In this document: positions 7,431 to 16,570 of the stretch, one piece after another
Numbering within the stretch: position 1 is the stretch's first letter
Layout of the letters: the number at the start of each line of letters is the position of its first letter
Source of the DNA: Trichomonas tenax
Lineage: Eukaryota > Parabasalia > Trichomonadida > Trichomonadidae
Direction: 5' to 3'
Assembly (NCBI GenBank): GCA_023091735.1
Contig: JALKBU010000764.1
Coordinates: forward strand, 1 to 25,538
Length of the DNA: 25,538 bases
Notes under the pieces: generated by a model
Seen by the model: the letters and a program-made list of their open reading frames with translations, nothing else
Told to the model about the DNA's origin: nothing
Databases searched by the model: none
Program-made: the position numbers and the translations under genes

Positions 7431-10400
7431 TTACTGGAACGATTCCAGAGGTATTGGCTCTGTCGTTTGAGGGAAGAAACCATCGTTATAGTTGAATGGA
7501 CCGTCTTTAGGAACAACTGATAATGGAAGATTCTTCACTGGTTTGTAAACATCCATTCCTGGATCGGCTTCAACAACGAAAGCTGGCATTGCTGGATTTG
7601 GATCAACAACTATTCTGTCTTCGATGTCATATAATGGGTTTTTAAGCTTCAGCAATTCTATGTTAACCTTCGATTTGGACTTCTTTTCAGCGTCAGACTT
7701 GCAATGCTTGTGAGGTTTAGTCGTATGCGGCTTAACCTGTGGCTGTTGTTGAACTGGAGTTTGCTGCTGTGTTGTTTGTGGTGTGTGGCTTTGCATCATC
7801 GATTGTGGCTGCATCATGACTGCTGTTGGGAGCAATGATGAAGCCATGGCCACTTGTGTAGGTTGTGTTGCGTACATTGGTCTTTGGTTAAGAAGCCTCT
7901 GCTGCTGTTGGTATTGTTGTTGATACTGTTGCTGATATTGCTGTTGAAGATATTGTTGCTGATAATAAGCTTGAAGTTGTTGTGCTGATGGCGGCATATT
8001 TTGTTGTGTTTGCTGTTGTTGTTGTGATTGTATCTGCTGTGGACTTGTATTTGAAGGAGCCTGAACTCTGCTCTTCTTTGGCTTATTTGTTGCTGCGATT
8101 TTGATGGCTGTGAGTTTACCTAAAGCTTCTCTGAAGTCTTTGCACGATGTCAAATTGTGTTCGAGCAATACATTCGTTGCCTGCATAATGATTGGCTCGG
8201 CAGCTGCTTGCGTCACTTCTCTGAAGTCTGGAACTTCATCTGACATGTACATATCTGCGTATGTCTCTTCTATTAGTCGATAAACGAAGTCTGGGCAGTT
8301 GAGGCTGATGATGATAACAGGGAAGTTGACAATCAGGACTTTGAGGAAAACTCTGAGCGATTCTTCCTTCTTCAATGACCTAATGAGTGGCACAAACATC
8401 TCCATTTGGATAATTTCGCACAAACAATGAATAACAACCTTTGTTTCGATGTTGTTGGTGAATACTTTGAACAATTGATTTGCGGTCTTCAAGAAGATTG
8501 ACGACAATTTAGTTTTCTCGAATCTCCATGCGTCACCTAATACCTTCAAAGCAGCCTTAAGAGCAACTTCATTCAGTGACCAGTCAACATCTTCGATTTC
8601 GAGCATTCTCTTCAAGATCTTTAATATGAAGATCTCCTTTTCGTCCTTTATGAGTCTCCAGTGAGAAAGTAAAGCAGCAAAGTGAGAAATCTCTGTTGAG
8701 TTGGAAAGATAGCTTTGCGCCTGCTTGACGAGGGATTCGCCAAGAGGAGAGTCAACAATCTTGTATAAGTTGTCTCCAAGGTTCCTGTCAATGAATCTGA
8801 AGAAAGCATTCATTGTTGAATCATCATTGGAAACTCTCGAAACCTTCTGTGTGACATGGTTCGTTCTCGAAGCGGAAGCATTGATCTTGAACAAAGAAAT
8901 GAAGTATAACTCAGCAAGAGCTTCATCTAAAGGCTCTTTGTTGTACATCTGAAAGATTGATTGACACAAATCGCTTGAGTTGAAGATGAAGTTATTCCAC
9001 AACGATTCTGCTTCTTCATCAAGAGATTCCAAAAGCTTTGGACTGATAGAGACATGATTATCTGTCGCTTCTTCTGTCCTCATTCTGTAGAACAACATAT
9101 ACGCTGTCATCGAACTGAAGTCTGAATCACCTTTATCGCTCTTCTTCTCTTGTTCGTGAATACCGAAAGCGAGTTCTGAGATTTTGCTAACATCGATTTC
9201 TTCAACATTTCCATCATTGCATTCGTACCAACATCCATTGGCTGACACCAAAGCAATGTAGTGACCGGATTGAGCAGATCCAGAGTGAATGATAACAGCG
9301 CAAAGTTCGTAGTTATTCGGTGGTTTAGAACCAGTTATTTCGTTAATTTCATCAGCTGTGAAGATAATTGGGAATTCGATTCTGTTTGTCAACTTGATTC
9401 TTTGTGCAGTCACTGTATCGTATTCATATCTCTGCATCATGAAAGGAAGATACATTGGCCACTGTTCAACATGGAACTGTGTCTTAACAACACCAATTTC
9501 ATCGTTAGAAAGATGAACATTGTAAATTGTTTCAGAAGTGAAACTTCTTCTAAGACCTTCCTGAAGATTGGGGACTCCTTTCGTTCTGATTGATAAGTAA
9601 TAGAAAGGCTCTTCTTTGGAAGAAGGCGGCATCTTTCCACTGTAGTTCGTTCTCACTAACTTTCCTGTAATCGGTTCGAGGATTGATCGATCAAATTCAT
9701 CAATTTTGCTGATGAATGTCGAATATGTTTCGCAAGCATCTTGTTGATCTTCAGCTGAGAAGTTGTTGATTTCGAGAAGCATCGGAGATGGATCAATAAT
9801 TGCACCTCTCAAGAATCTCGTTTGTGCTAAGAGATGACGAAGTCTGAAAACGAATCGCGACATCTTTTCATCGTCAGCGACAAACAATTTTTCGACAAAT
9901 CTCGGCATCGTGTTCATCGCTTGAATTAGAACGGATGCGTAACATGTTGCACCAATGTTCTTTATGCCCGAATGTCCTGTGTACTTGAAAGTGTTTGGCT
10001 CGTCATCTGTAATAATCGGAATCATTTTACACTTCTCGACAAATCTTTCTCTGTTCTCTGGTAACATCATCCACTCGTAAGCCATCGTTCTTGTGAAATG
10101 GGAGATCAAGAATGGACCTTTTGTTGTTTCTATGGCTGGCCTCTTGAATGTTCTCTGGAAAACCAGTTCGAAGTTATCTTCGCTTGGTTCAATGATTTGC
10201 AGTAAACCAATAAATGCCATATCAAAGTTTTCGCCATTTTCATACTGTCTGAGGTCTTTAAATGCCTCATTGAAGACTGTCTTAGGAATATCCAATGTTC
10301 CCAATATCTCGAAGAACGCTTCGCATCTTTCTCTGCATGGATAGACATCAGCCTCGTGGAGCATACCAACTAATTTGTTCACCATGTTAGAAAAGTCAAT

Positions 10401-12908
10401 GAGTGAAACGCATAACTTTCTAACACATTGATACTGATGGAAAATAAGTTTCCTGAACAAGGACAATTTGATTTCATATTTACCTTCTAAGAAATCCAAT
10501 CCTTGAACGATTGTTGCTGTGGAAACTGGATCAAAAAGATCGTTGCCAATCATCTCCAAAATTGCCAAAACATCCAAACTTTCTGGATTCGATTTTGCAA
10601 GGTAATGGATGTAATATGGATAAATGAGCTTTTGTGATGGATCCACTTTATGATCTTTGAAGAAATTATCACTTAGTCCCATCATTACTAAAATTGATTG
10701 AACTTTAGTGCTATTTTCGGCGTATTTCTCTAATAGAGCGATTTTAGTGTCGAAGAAATTAGCGATCATTTGGATTGCTAAGGAAGTTATCTCTGGTGGC
10801 TTCTGATTAGAGTCTGTTCTTTCATTATTTGAAATTCTCATTCTTATCTCTGAGTCCTCAGTGATTGGCATCGCTGTTATTGGTTCTCTCTGATTGACAA
10901 CTTTATCTCTTCCGTTTGGCATATCCACTGTGATCATATAATACTTCAAGACTGGATACAACTTGGAGACGGTCAAAAATATTCTATTGCATGTGTGCCA
11001 TGGATTGAAGACAACTGTTGAAGACATAACTTTGTCTCTGTGTTCGAACACTAATTCTCTTGCTACGCCATAACAACTCTCTTTAGCATCAGCATTGATG
11101 CAAGCTGTGTGATAGAGCATTTCGATTGCTGCTTCACGAGTTTCTTCGTCTTCAAGAAGTTCGAACAATATCTCCATAAACATTGAGATTTCTCTTGCAT
11201 TAGTTCTGTCGTGTCGAAGCTCGTTTAATACTGCGTTAACGAGCCAATAGCAGTGCTGTTTAGGAACTGTCTGCTGAACGAGTTTGAACAAGAAGTTTAG
11301 TGTTCTCACGTGCTGTGGGAATCTGTCGAAAATGCTGTCCAAAAATGTTGGCAAACAGTCCGACATATTGATTTTCTCGATAAGGAAAAGAGGTTCAATG
11401 ATTTTCTGCATCCAAGAAGGTTCTCCAGCAACTATCCAGTCTCTAACGAAGTACGTCGCATAATGGAATATCTCATCATCCACTCCATCCTTAATTCTGT
11501 CGCAAACTAATGTAAAAAGCTGTTTAAATGTTTGTCTTTCTTTAATGTTCCCTAATAATGGCTTGAAAGCGTCTGCGAGTTGGTAATTCTTTCCTGTGGA
11601 GTATGTGTGTTCTATAAATGTACAAATTGGACCGTTCATCTTTTGGTGGAAAATTAATTTAATTAAATAGTGCAATTTATGGTCTTCCGCCGTTTCGATG
11701 GCCTTCAGTATAAGGAATTCGAGATTGTTGTTCTTTTCGTAGTGCTTTGCTGAGATTATTTCTTTCTCTGTAGTGTTTTTAAGGAATAAATTGAATAATC
11801 CCGCTGAAATTGATTTATCTACCTTCTCAATCAAGTACATTTCGAGTTTTGATGAGTGATACTGTTTTTCGATCAACGCATTTGCGAAATCTGTCGCGTT
11901 AAAATTGTAATATTTTATGGCTCGTAAAACTAAATTCGTTTTTGTTGATTCACTGTCATCGATTTTGCTATTAAAGAGTATATCAGTAATATTGTTCTCG
12001 ATAATTAGCTGGTATTTATATTGTTTCATTAATTGTTTCACAGAATTAAAAACTCCTTGATTTTCGGTGTCTAATAATGACCAATTTATGCACTCCTGGA
12101 TAGCTTCGAGCTGATCAGTTTTCTCACATTTGGACAAAAACAACAGAACTTTAGGTAAAATATGTCCAGCGTAAGAAGAGCTCGTTTTGATAACTTTCAG
12201 AAGGTAATCGATAATGTCGCTTGGCTTGACTACATTGAACACTGAGAAATGCTCGATGAATTCAAGAATTTGAATAAAATTCGAATTTGCAGATAAATCT
12301 TTCTCAAAGATCAATTTAAACATCGATTTAATGATATATGAATTTACGGATTTCGAGACGTGGTTGTGAATAGCACGAATTATTCTCAGATAGTGCAATA
12401 AAGAAACTTCGTCCGAATCTTCGCTTTTTACGTAGGCAAGTATCTTCTTAAATATGTTTGTTGTGAACATCTTGTAGATAAAGTATACAGAATTGTTTTC
12501 ATCTTTCTGATTTTTAATTATTAATAAATTTTCGATGTCATCTAAAACACTTTCAGTTGAATCGTCGAGATCAAAAGCCGCCAATGATTGGTGTATGTGC
12601 TTGTCGAAGAAGTTAGCGATAATTTTCAGTAAATTTTGTGTAATTCCGAATTTCTCAACGAATTCAAGGAAAATGTCGTAAATTTTACACGAATTAGCGT
12701 AATTCTCAGGTTTGTCGTTTTTTACGTTCTTTAGTTTCCTTATAAAGTAACTAAAATCCTTAGAAAACCATTCTTGAATCTCCTGATCGATTTCTTTTTG
12801 CTCAGTAAGATGCTGGAAGAGTTTCCCAAGTTTAGTTATGACGCCGCCTTCGCCGCCAAGGTTGTCAAATGTTGACGGAAGCAAAATCTTCGTTGGCGGC
12901 ACTGGCAT
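7431..12908 (-). CDS. Giant ubiquitin-specific protease (C19), USP9X/USP34-like, with polyQ tail
   Basis: A single 1825-residue frame. Residues 1 to about 970 are helical, armadillo-like sequence, including a USP9X-like ubiquitin-fold stretch near TVSKLYPVLKYYMITVD. The catalytic domain spans about 984-1275. The Cys box GIKNIGATCYASVLIQ has Cys989, QQDACETY carries the QQD signature, the His box GSAQSGHYIALV has His1216 followed by CNDGNV, and YMLFYRM closes the fold. All catalytic residues are present, so it should be an active deubiquitinase. A long helical C-terminal region follows, then a glutamine-rich segment at about 1623-1690 with runs of QQQ and YQQQ, and a short Pro-rich end. The Cys-His-Asn/Asp set and size fit the very large USPs that act on trafficking and signalling substrates. 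No zinc-finger insertion is seen. The gene stands alone, with a short leader and no clear initiator. Confidence 0.92.
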   Translation of the reverse strand: MPVPPTKILLPSTFDNLGGEGGVITKLGKLFQHLTEQKEIDQEIQEWFSKDFSYFIRKLKNVKNDKPENYANSCKIYDIFLEFVEKFGITQNLLKIIANFFDKHIHQSLAAFDLDDSTESVLDDIENLLIIKNQKDENNSVYFIYKMFTTNIFKKILAYVKSEDSDEVSLLHYLRIIRAIHNHVSKSVNSYIIKSMFKLIFEKDLSANSNFIQILEFIEHFSVFNVVKPSDIIDYLLKVIKTSSSYAGHILPKVLLFLSKCEKTDQLEAIQECINWSLLDTENQGVFNSVKQLMKQYKYQLIIENNITDILFNSKIDDSESTKTNLVLRAIKYYNFNATDFANALIEKQYHSSKLEMYLIEKVDKSISAGLFNLFLKNTTEKEIISAKHYEKNNNLEFLILKAIETAEDHKLHYLIKLIFHQKMNGPICTFIEHTYSTGKNYQLADAFKPLLGNIKERQTFKQLFTLVCDRIKDGVDDEIFHYATYFVRDWIVAGEPSWMQKIIEPLFLIEKINMSDCLPTFLDSIFDRFPQHVRTLNFLFKLVQQTVPKQHCYWLVNAVLNELRHDRTNAREISMFMEILFELLEDEETREAAIEMLYHTACINADAKESCYGVARELVFEHRDKVMSSTVVFNPWHTCNRIFLTVSKLYPVLKYYMITVDMPNGRDKVVNQREPITAMPITEDSEIRMRISNNERTDSNQKPPEITSLAIQMIANFFDTKIALLEKYAENSTKVQSILVMMGLSDNFFKDHKVDPSQKLIYPYYIHYLAKSNPESLDVLAILEMIGNDLFDPVSTATIVQGLDFLEGKYEIKLSLFRKLIFHQYQCVRKLCVSLIDFSNMVNKLVGMLHEADVYPCRERCEAFFEILGTLDIPKTVFNEAFKDLRQYENGENFDMAFIGLLQIIEPSEDNFELVFQRTFKRPAIETTKGPFLISHFTRTMAYEWMMLPENRERFVEKCKMIPIITDDEPNTFKYTGHSGIKNIGATCYASVLIQAMNTMPRFVEKLFVADDEKMSRFVFRLRHLLAQTRFLRGAIIDPSPMLLEINNFSAEDQQDACETYSTFISKIDEFDRSILEPITGKLVRTNYSGKMPPSSKEEPFYYLSIRTKGVPNLQEGLRRSFTSETIYNVHLSNDEIGVVKTQFHVEQWPMYLPFMMQRYEYDTVTAQRIKLTNRIEFPIIFTADEINEITGSKPPNNYELCAVIIHSGSAQSGHYIALVSANGCWYECNDGNVEEIDVSKISELAFGIHEQEKKSDKGDSDFSSMTAYMLFYRMRTEEATDNHVSISPKLLESLDEEAESLWNNFIFNSSDLCQSIFQMYNKEPLDEALAELYFISLFKINASASRTNHVTQKVSRVSNDDSTMNAFFRFIDRNLGDNLYKIVDSPLGESLVKQAQSYLSNSTEISHFAALLSHWRLIKDEKEIFILKILKRMLEIEDVDWSLNEVALKAALKVLGDAWRFEKTKLSSIFLKTANQLFKVFTNNIETKVVIHCLCEIIQMEMFVPLIRSLKKEESLRVFLKVLIVNFPVIIISLNCPDFVYRLIEETYADMYMSDEVPDFREVTQAAAEPIIMQATNVLLEHNLTSCKDFREALGKLTAIKIAATNKPKKSRVQAPSNTSPQQIQSQQQQQTQQNMPPSAQQLQAYYQQQYLQQQYQQQYQQQYQQQQRLLNQRPMYATQPTQVAMASSLLPTAVMMQPQSMMQSHTPQTTQQQTPVQQQPQVKPHTTKPHKHCKSDAEKKSKSKVNIELLKLKNPLYDIEDRIVVDPNPAMPAFVVEADPGMDVYKPVKNLPLSVVPKDGPFNYNDGFFPQTTEPIPLESFQ

Positions 12909-13256
12909 TTGAAAATAATCGTTTTCCTTTCAATTCTTATCATTTTCTCACTCCAAAAAATAAAAGAGTTACGGTGTTTTGGACATATATAGGGGCCTCC
13001 ACGTGAAGCTGAAATTAGTTTAGATAATAAACGATTTGAGAAAATAGACAACAATCGCACGAAATGAGGTGTTCAAAAAAAGTGATAAAATTTTTATTGA
13101 TTTGGAAATCACTGTAAATTCGAAAACAATACATTCCATAACTCACTTTTTGCGAATATTGATCGGTAAAATTTGAAACATTTTGGAAAAATAATGCAAT
13201 TAATCAAAAAACGCCGTTAATGCTATAAATCAACTATGATCTTCTAAGCTATTGTA
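12909..13256. other. Upstream region of the USP gene
   Basis: No gene. It holds the 5' flank and promoter of the minus-strand USP gene. A slightly GC-richer spot (GGGGCCTCCACGTG near 12991) stands out but matches no element I know. Only short imperfect hairpins (e.g. AGTGAT 13081 with ATCACT 13108) are visible. Confidence 0.4.
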
Positions 13257-13314
13257 TTTATAAGTGTGTCGGTATCACACCATTATAATTATGTGATCCG
13301 ATTTCACTTATGAG
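13257..13314. ncRNA. Predicted hairpin RNA locus (isolated)
   Basis: ATAAGTG (13260-13266) pairs with CACTTAT (13305-13311), then CGG/CCG and ATCACA/TGTGAT continue the stem, with one single-base bulge and few mismatches, closing on an AT-rich loop at 13280-13291. That gives about 20 pairs in 58 nt. Transcription is not shown, and the strand is unknown. Confidence 0.35.
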
Positions 13315-13594
13315 AATTGCCACCAAGAGCAAGAAATATATATTAGACTCATGGAATTTTGATTAAATCCATTGATTTTATTGAAATATCTACGATTTTG
13401 AAAAATGATGAAATATATAATCTCTCAAAAAAACCTAAAATTTCCATATTTTGTTTTTGCCCGTGATTTTATGAAGTTTGCAATATTTTTGCATCCCGTG
13501 TCACCATACCTTTACGCTAATCTTCAAAATTTATAACAATCAACAATATATTGACCTACAACCTATGATATGACATAATGACACGACAGTTATC

Positions 13595-13709
13595 AAAAAT
13601 CTACGAAGCACGCTGCAATTCTCGTGTTTTCAAAAGTGCATCAAAAATATTTTTTAGAATTTTTTGTCTTCACATTTAAAAAACTAAAACGTGCTTGCTT
13701 CGGGATTTT
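13595..13709. ncRNA. Predicted long hairpin (about 115 nt)
   Basis: AAAATC...CGAAGCA (13604-13610) pairs with TGCTTCG (13696-13702)...GATTTT, with a small internal loop. Inside, CGTGTTTT and AAAACG, GTG/CAC and CAAAAA/TTTTTG can extend the stem, but more loosely than in the arrays. No reading frame overlaps. It is weaker than the hairpins at 14171-14495 and 24071-24623. Confidence 0.3.
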
Positions 13710-14058
13710 AAAATACAGCTCTATATGTATCAGAAGCCATTAGTAATGAATTACTGCCGTCCAATTTAGACTTTTCAGTCTCAATTTTAACATTTTTAGT
13801 TTCATTATGCATTATTTCTTATTTCAATCATATTACATTCGTTAATTTTTCTCATCGTTAAACATTTCAAAGGCTTCCATTCAAAAGAACTCCTTTTTTA
13901 CATATGCTCAGGATACACTATCTAATCATATTTCATCGATTTATATTGTCTTCTAAAATCAACAAAAAAAATCACACCTTATTTCAGTTTATTATTTAGA
14001 ATCTAATTTGTCACATACTGAAAGTTGTCACGAAAAGTGACTTAAAAGGTGATATTAT

Positions 14059-14129
14059 CTGACATGTAAAGTTATCGGGGTCTCTAGTTTTATGTGTCAA
14101 AATATTAATATTTTTGACATGTAAAGTTC
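14059..14129 (+). promoter_or_regulatory. Duplicated TGACATGTAAAGTT element before hairpin array
   Basis: CTGACATGTAAAGTTAT (14059) and TTTTTGACATGTAAAGTTC (14111) are two same-strand copies 55 bp apart. The second ends 42 bp before the first hairpin of the 14171 array. The word matches the element 50 nt before the tetraspanin ATG. Between them TGTCAAAATATT and AATATTTTTGACA form an inverted repeat. I infer a promoter reading rightward into the array. Confidence 0.4.
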
Positions 14130-14170
14130 TATAATCATTCAAATTATATATTAGTTTTTATTTCAAAATC

Positions 14171-14256
14171 GCGTCTGACGGGAAGAACTGAGGACTACTT
14201 TGACATAGGTACCACGCATGTTAGTAGCTAAACTCACAGATCTTCCTTTCATACGC
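14171..14256 (+). ncRNA. Hairpin array I, unit 1 (miRNA-precursor-like)
   Basis: The 20-nt arm at 14171-14190 (GCGTCTGACGGGAAGAACTG) pairs with 14237-14256 with three mismatches and one wobble. Inside, CTAC/GTAG (14195-14198 with 14224-14227) and ACAT/ATGT (14203-14206 with 14218-14221) continue it to an 11-nt loop. The 86-nt size and short internal loops are typical of pre-miRNA-like stems. The 3' arm carries CTTCCTTTCA, also found in units 2 and 3. Plus strand is chosen from the upstream motif. Confidence 0.45.
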
Positions 14257-14294
14257 CATCATTAAGAAATCAAAGATTTCCACTTCAGAATGCC

Positions 14295-14375
14295 TCTGAA
14301 GAGCAAAATTAAATGCTTGATTGGAACTGGTAGCCAAGGTGCTAGCAATCCAGCTCCACAGTTCTTCCTTTCAGA
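14295..14375 (+). ncRNA. Hairpin array I, unit 2
   Basis: TCTGAA (14295-14300) pairs with TTCAGA (14370-14375). Scattered pairs follow through 14310, then GCT-GATTG (14315-14323) pairs with CAATC-AG-C (14346-14354), and TAGC (14331-14334) with GCTA (14341-14344) closes a 6-nt loop. The unit begins 124 bp after unit 1 and again has CTTCCTTTCA in the 3' arm. A smaller nested alternative, CTTCAGA/TCTGAAG at 14283-14301, competes with the 5' arm. Confidence 0.4.
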
Positions 14376-14419
14376 CTCAGTTTTCGAAATAATCAGCCGT
14401 TTACTCTACAGAATGACTA

Positions 14420-14495
14420 TGAAAAGCGAATCTGTGTGCTAGATTGATACTGGTAGCTATAATCATATCTATCCAGCACATATTTTTACCTTTCA
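14420..14495 (+). ncRNA. Hairpin array I, unit 3
   Basis: TGCTAGATTGATA (14437-14449) pairs with TATCTATCCAGCA (14466-14478) with two mismatches. The stem goes on outward through GTGT/ATAT and TGAAAA/TTTCA to 14420 and 14495, about 23 pairs in 76 nt. It starts 125 bp after unit 2. CTGGTAGC in its loop region (14450-14457) is also present in unit 2 (14327-14334), so the units are diverged tandem copies. Confidence 0.45.
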
Positions 14496-14511
14496 GTGCT
14501 TAAATTTATAT

Positions 14512-15040
14512 AATCAAATGCATTTTCAAGGCAAAGCTATGATTTGACATGCTTCCACAAAATATGTTTCTATCTGTTTGATTGCATATTCCGGTTTCAA
14601 TATAAAAAAGATAATTATTTTAATTTATATATTATTTAACCAGGATAGTACTATGATCACAACGGTTTATCGTTGTTGTTACTTTATAAGCTATTCTATT
14701 AATCCAGATTGAATAATGTTATAAGTCTGCAAGATTTAATTGCAACAAAACAACATCAACAACATTTAATAACCATGAATCACAGCGAGTACCTTGCATG
14801 TTATACACAATATGATCATTAGAGAATTATAATCATTCTGATAATAAAATGTGGAGACAAATAATATTGATCGATGCAATATCAAAATGATGAACACATT
14901 TTTACTAATTAATGTAATCTGTTCAAATGCAAATTTAGATAGATTTAATTGCAATGTGGAACATATGGTTTCAACGAAAATAATTTTAAATTATAAACGC
15001 ATGATCTAAACATCACAAATTTTAAAAAGTGTTATTTTTT
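14512..15040. other. Gene-free spacer with weak hairpins
   Basis: AATCAAA (14512) with TTTGATT (14577) encloses AAGC-ATG/CATGCTT, a loose 72-nt fold out of register with the 125-bp pitch. ACAACG/CGTTGT forms a short hairpin near 14659-14676. The rest is AT-rich and I see no gene in it. Confidence 0.35.
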
Positions 15041-15049
15041 GATGTCGTC

Positions 15050-15165
15050 TCGCTTATGCACACACACAAATGAGACTAGAGCTTGCTCGTCGCCCGGCTA
15101 GGATAAATGAACCAAACCCCCTGCAGGGCTTTGGCTCTTTCGTCTTAACCTGATGTTATAACGTG
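15050..15165 (-). pseudogene. Possible Maverick gene scrap in a GC-richer island
   Basis: This island is clearly less AT-rich than its flanks and contains CACACACA and CCCCCTGCAGGGCTTTGG. On the minus strand GACGAAAGAGCCAAAGCCCT resembles the coding DNA for EERAKALEG near the end of the small Maverick protein at 635 (a reading DERAKALQG is possible), but the open stretch is only about 20 codons. The similarity is short and could be chance. It would mean a second decayed element copy whose right-hand gene follows at 15228. Confidence 0.3.
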
Positions 15166-15227
15166 ATTTTATCATTTGTGGATTAAGTTTAATTTTAAAA
15201 ATATTATATTTTTTTAATAATTATATA

Positions 15228-15440
15228 ATGACCGAGCACGAAAATTTGATGATGATTGAAAAGTTCTTAACGCCATATTTTAAAAACACTGATGAAGTTA
15301 AGCTTTCGATAATATCTAATGATTATTTTAATTTGTACGGAATACGAAAACATTATCAAGATTTTAGAAAGGATTTAAGACTATCTTTAAATTTTAAGGT
15401 TTATTCGATAAAGAAAGTAAAACATATTGTTCATATTTAA
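15228..15440 (+). CDS. Hypothetical 70-residue protein, possibly Maverick-derived
   Basis: MTEHENLMMIEKFLTPYF... is a short Lys/Ile/Tyr-rich protein with no signal peptide, membrane segment or recognised domain. The ATG follows an AT-rich box (15190-15227) very like the one just before the reading frame at 1018: TTTAAAAATATTAT, then a T run, then TAATAATTAT. That resemblance and the neighbouring scrap on the opposite strand repeat the divergent arrangement of the 635/1018 pair. The two encoded proteins, however, do not look alike. It may be spurious. Confidence 0.3.
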   Translation: MTEHENLMMIEKFLTPYFKNTDEVKLSIISNDYFNLYGIRKHYQDFRKDLRLSLNFKVYSIKKVKHIVHI

Positions 15441-16560
15441 GCAGCTCTTATTTTTGTTTTTGGTTCAGCTTTTTCAGAATTGCCCAAAAACTCATGAAAA
15501 TCGTTAATTTACGATCGTTTATATAAAGGTTCCTAACTTCATTTACTCGAGTTAATTAATGATTTTTAGGGATTTACTGGAGTAAATGAGGGGGTGGATT
15601 TGGGTATTTATGGGAGTAAATAAGCATTTTTCGAGTGTTTTCGTTAAAGTTCCTGGTAAACTGGGTTCCTAGCTTATCAAAATCCGTTTATAGAATTTGA
15701 TTTTTTAGAAAAAGCAGGTCAGAAAAAGCTAAACAAAATTTAGCTTTTGATGTGCTAATAATATACTAGGAACTATTAGGAACCAAAAACCTTAAGAGGA
15801 AATAGGGTGAAAATACGTGATTTTTGAGGTAAAAGTAATGAAAAAAGTTGATTTTAGGGCAAAAATGAAAAATAAAGGGAGGAACCACGAAAAAAATGAT
15901 GATTTGGGATGATTTTGATGTCGAAATTAGGAAATAAGGGTGAAATTGATGTTTCAACATGTTTTAAATTGATGATAAAAATAAATGGATGGAGTTGATG
16001 GTGAAAGTTACTTTTTCAAACTTTCAAGGAAACAATGATGCATCAGAAAACTCAAATTTATTTGATATTTCACGTGGAAGCGAATATATAATATTAAAGA
16101 AATTTAATAATATAATAAATAACAAATGCAATTATATTTTAATTGATATTGATTAATCAATCACTCAAATCTAACAATCGAGTTTTGTGTCTTTGATCAA
16201 AATGTTTTCACTTATATGTTTAGTTTCTCGAAATCCAGTTTATGTTATTAATTCCTACATTACAAATGCTTTAAAGACTATCCACGTGTAAGTTTTATCA
16301 CAGAGAATAATTATCTTATCAAAGAAGAAGTTCCTTAAAATTTATCAATTAGTTAAGAATGTTTTAGTTGGATCGATGAAACATTGTTAATCAATTCTTA
16401 CTGTGTTCATTTTTACAAAGCATTGTTATCCCAATTGTTACTTTTCATGTAATTTTATACAATCATAACCTTATACGATTTCAACGGTTTGGTCGAAGTA
16501 TTAATTTTATCTAACATTTTTTACAGTTCTTAATAAAAGCGATTTTCTCCGTTTTCTTGC
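15441..16560. other. Gene-free stretch with two hairpins
   Basis: No gene. TCATTTACTC (15539-15548) pairs with GAGTAAATGA (15580-15589) perfectly, and AAAAGCTAAA (15724-15733) with TTTAGCTTTT (15739-15748) perfectly over a 5-nt loop. The words GGAGTAAAT and GGTTCCTA recur several times in 15520-15780, indicating an old local repeat. From 16000 to 16560 I see only AT-rich spacer. Confidence 0.45.
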
Positions 16561-16570
16561 TGCATGAACG

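Noticed and set aside
12836..13060. A short minus-strand gene overlapping the USP start
   Set aside because: It is an alternative frame over the USP N-terminus and promoter, with no recognisable protein features.
14171..14495. tRNA or snoRNA genes in array I
   Set aside because: No T-loop GTTCRA, no acceptor-CCA geometry, and no paired C and D boxes in the right places.
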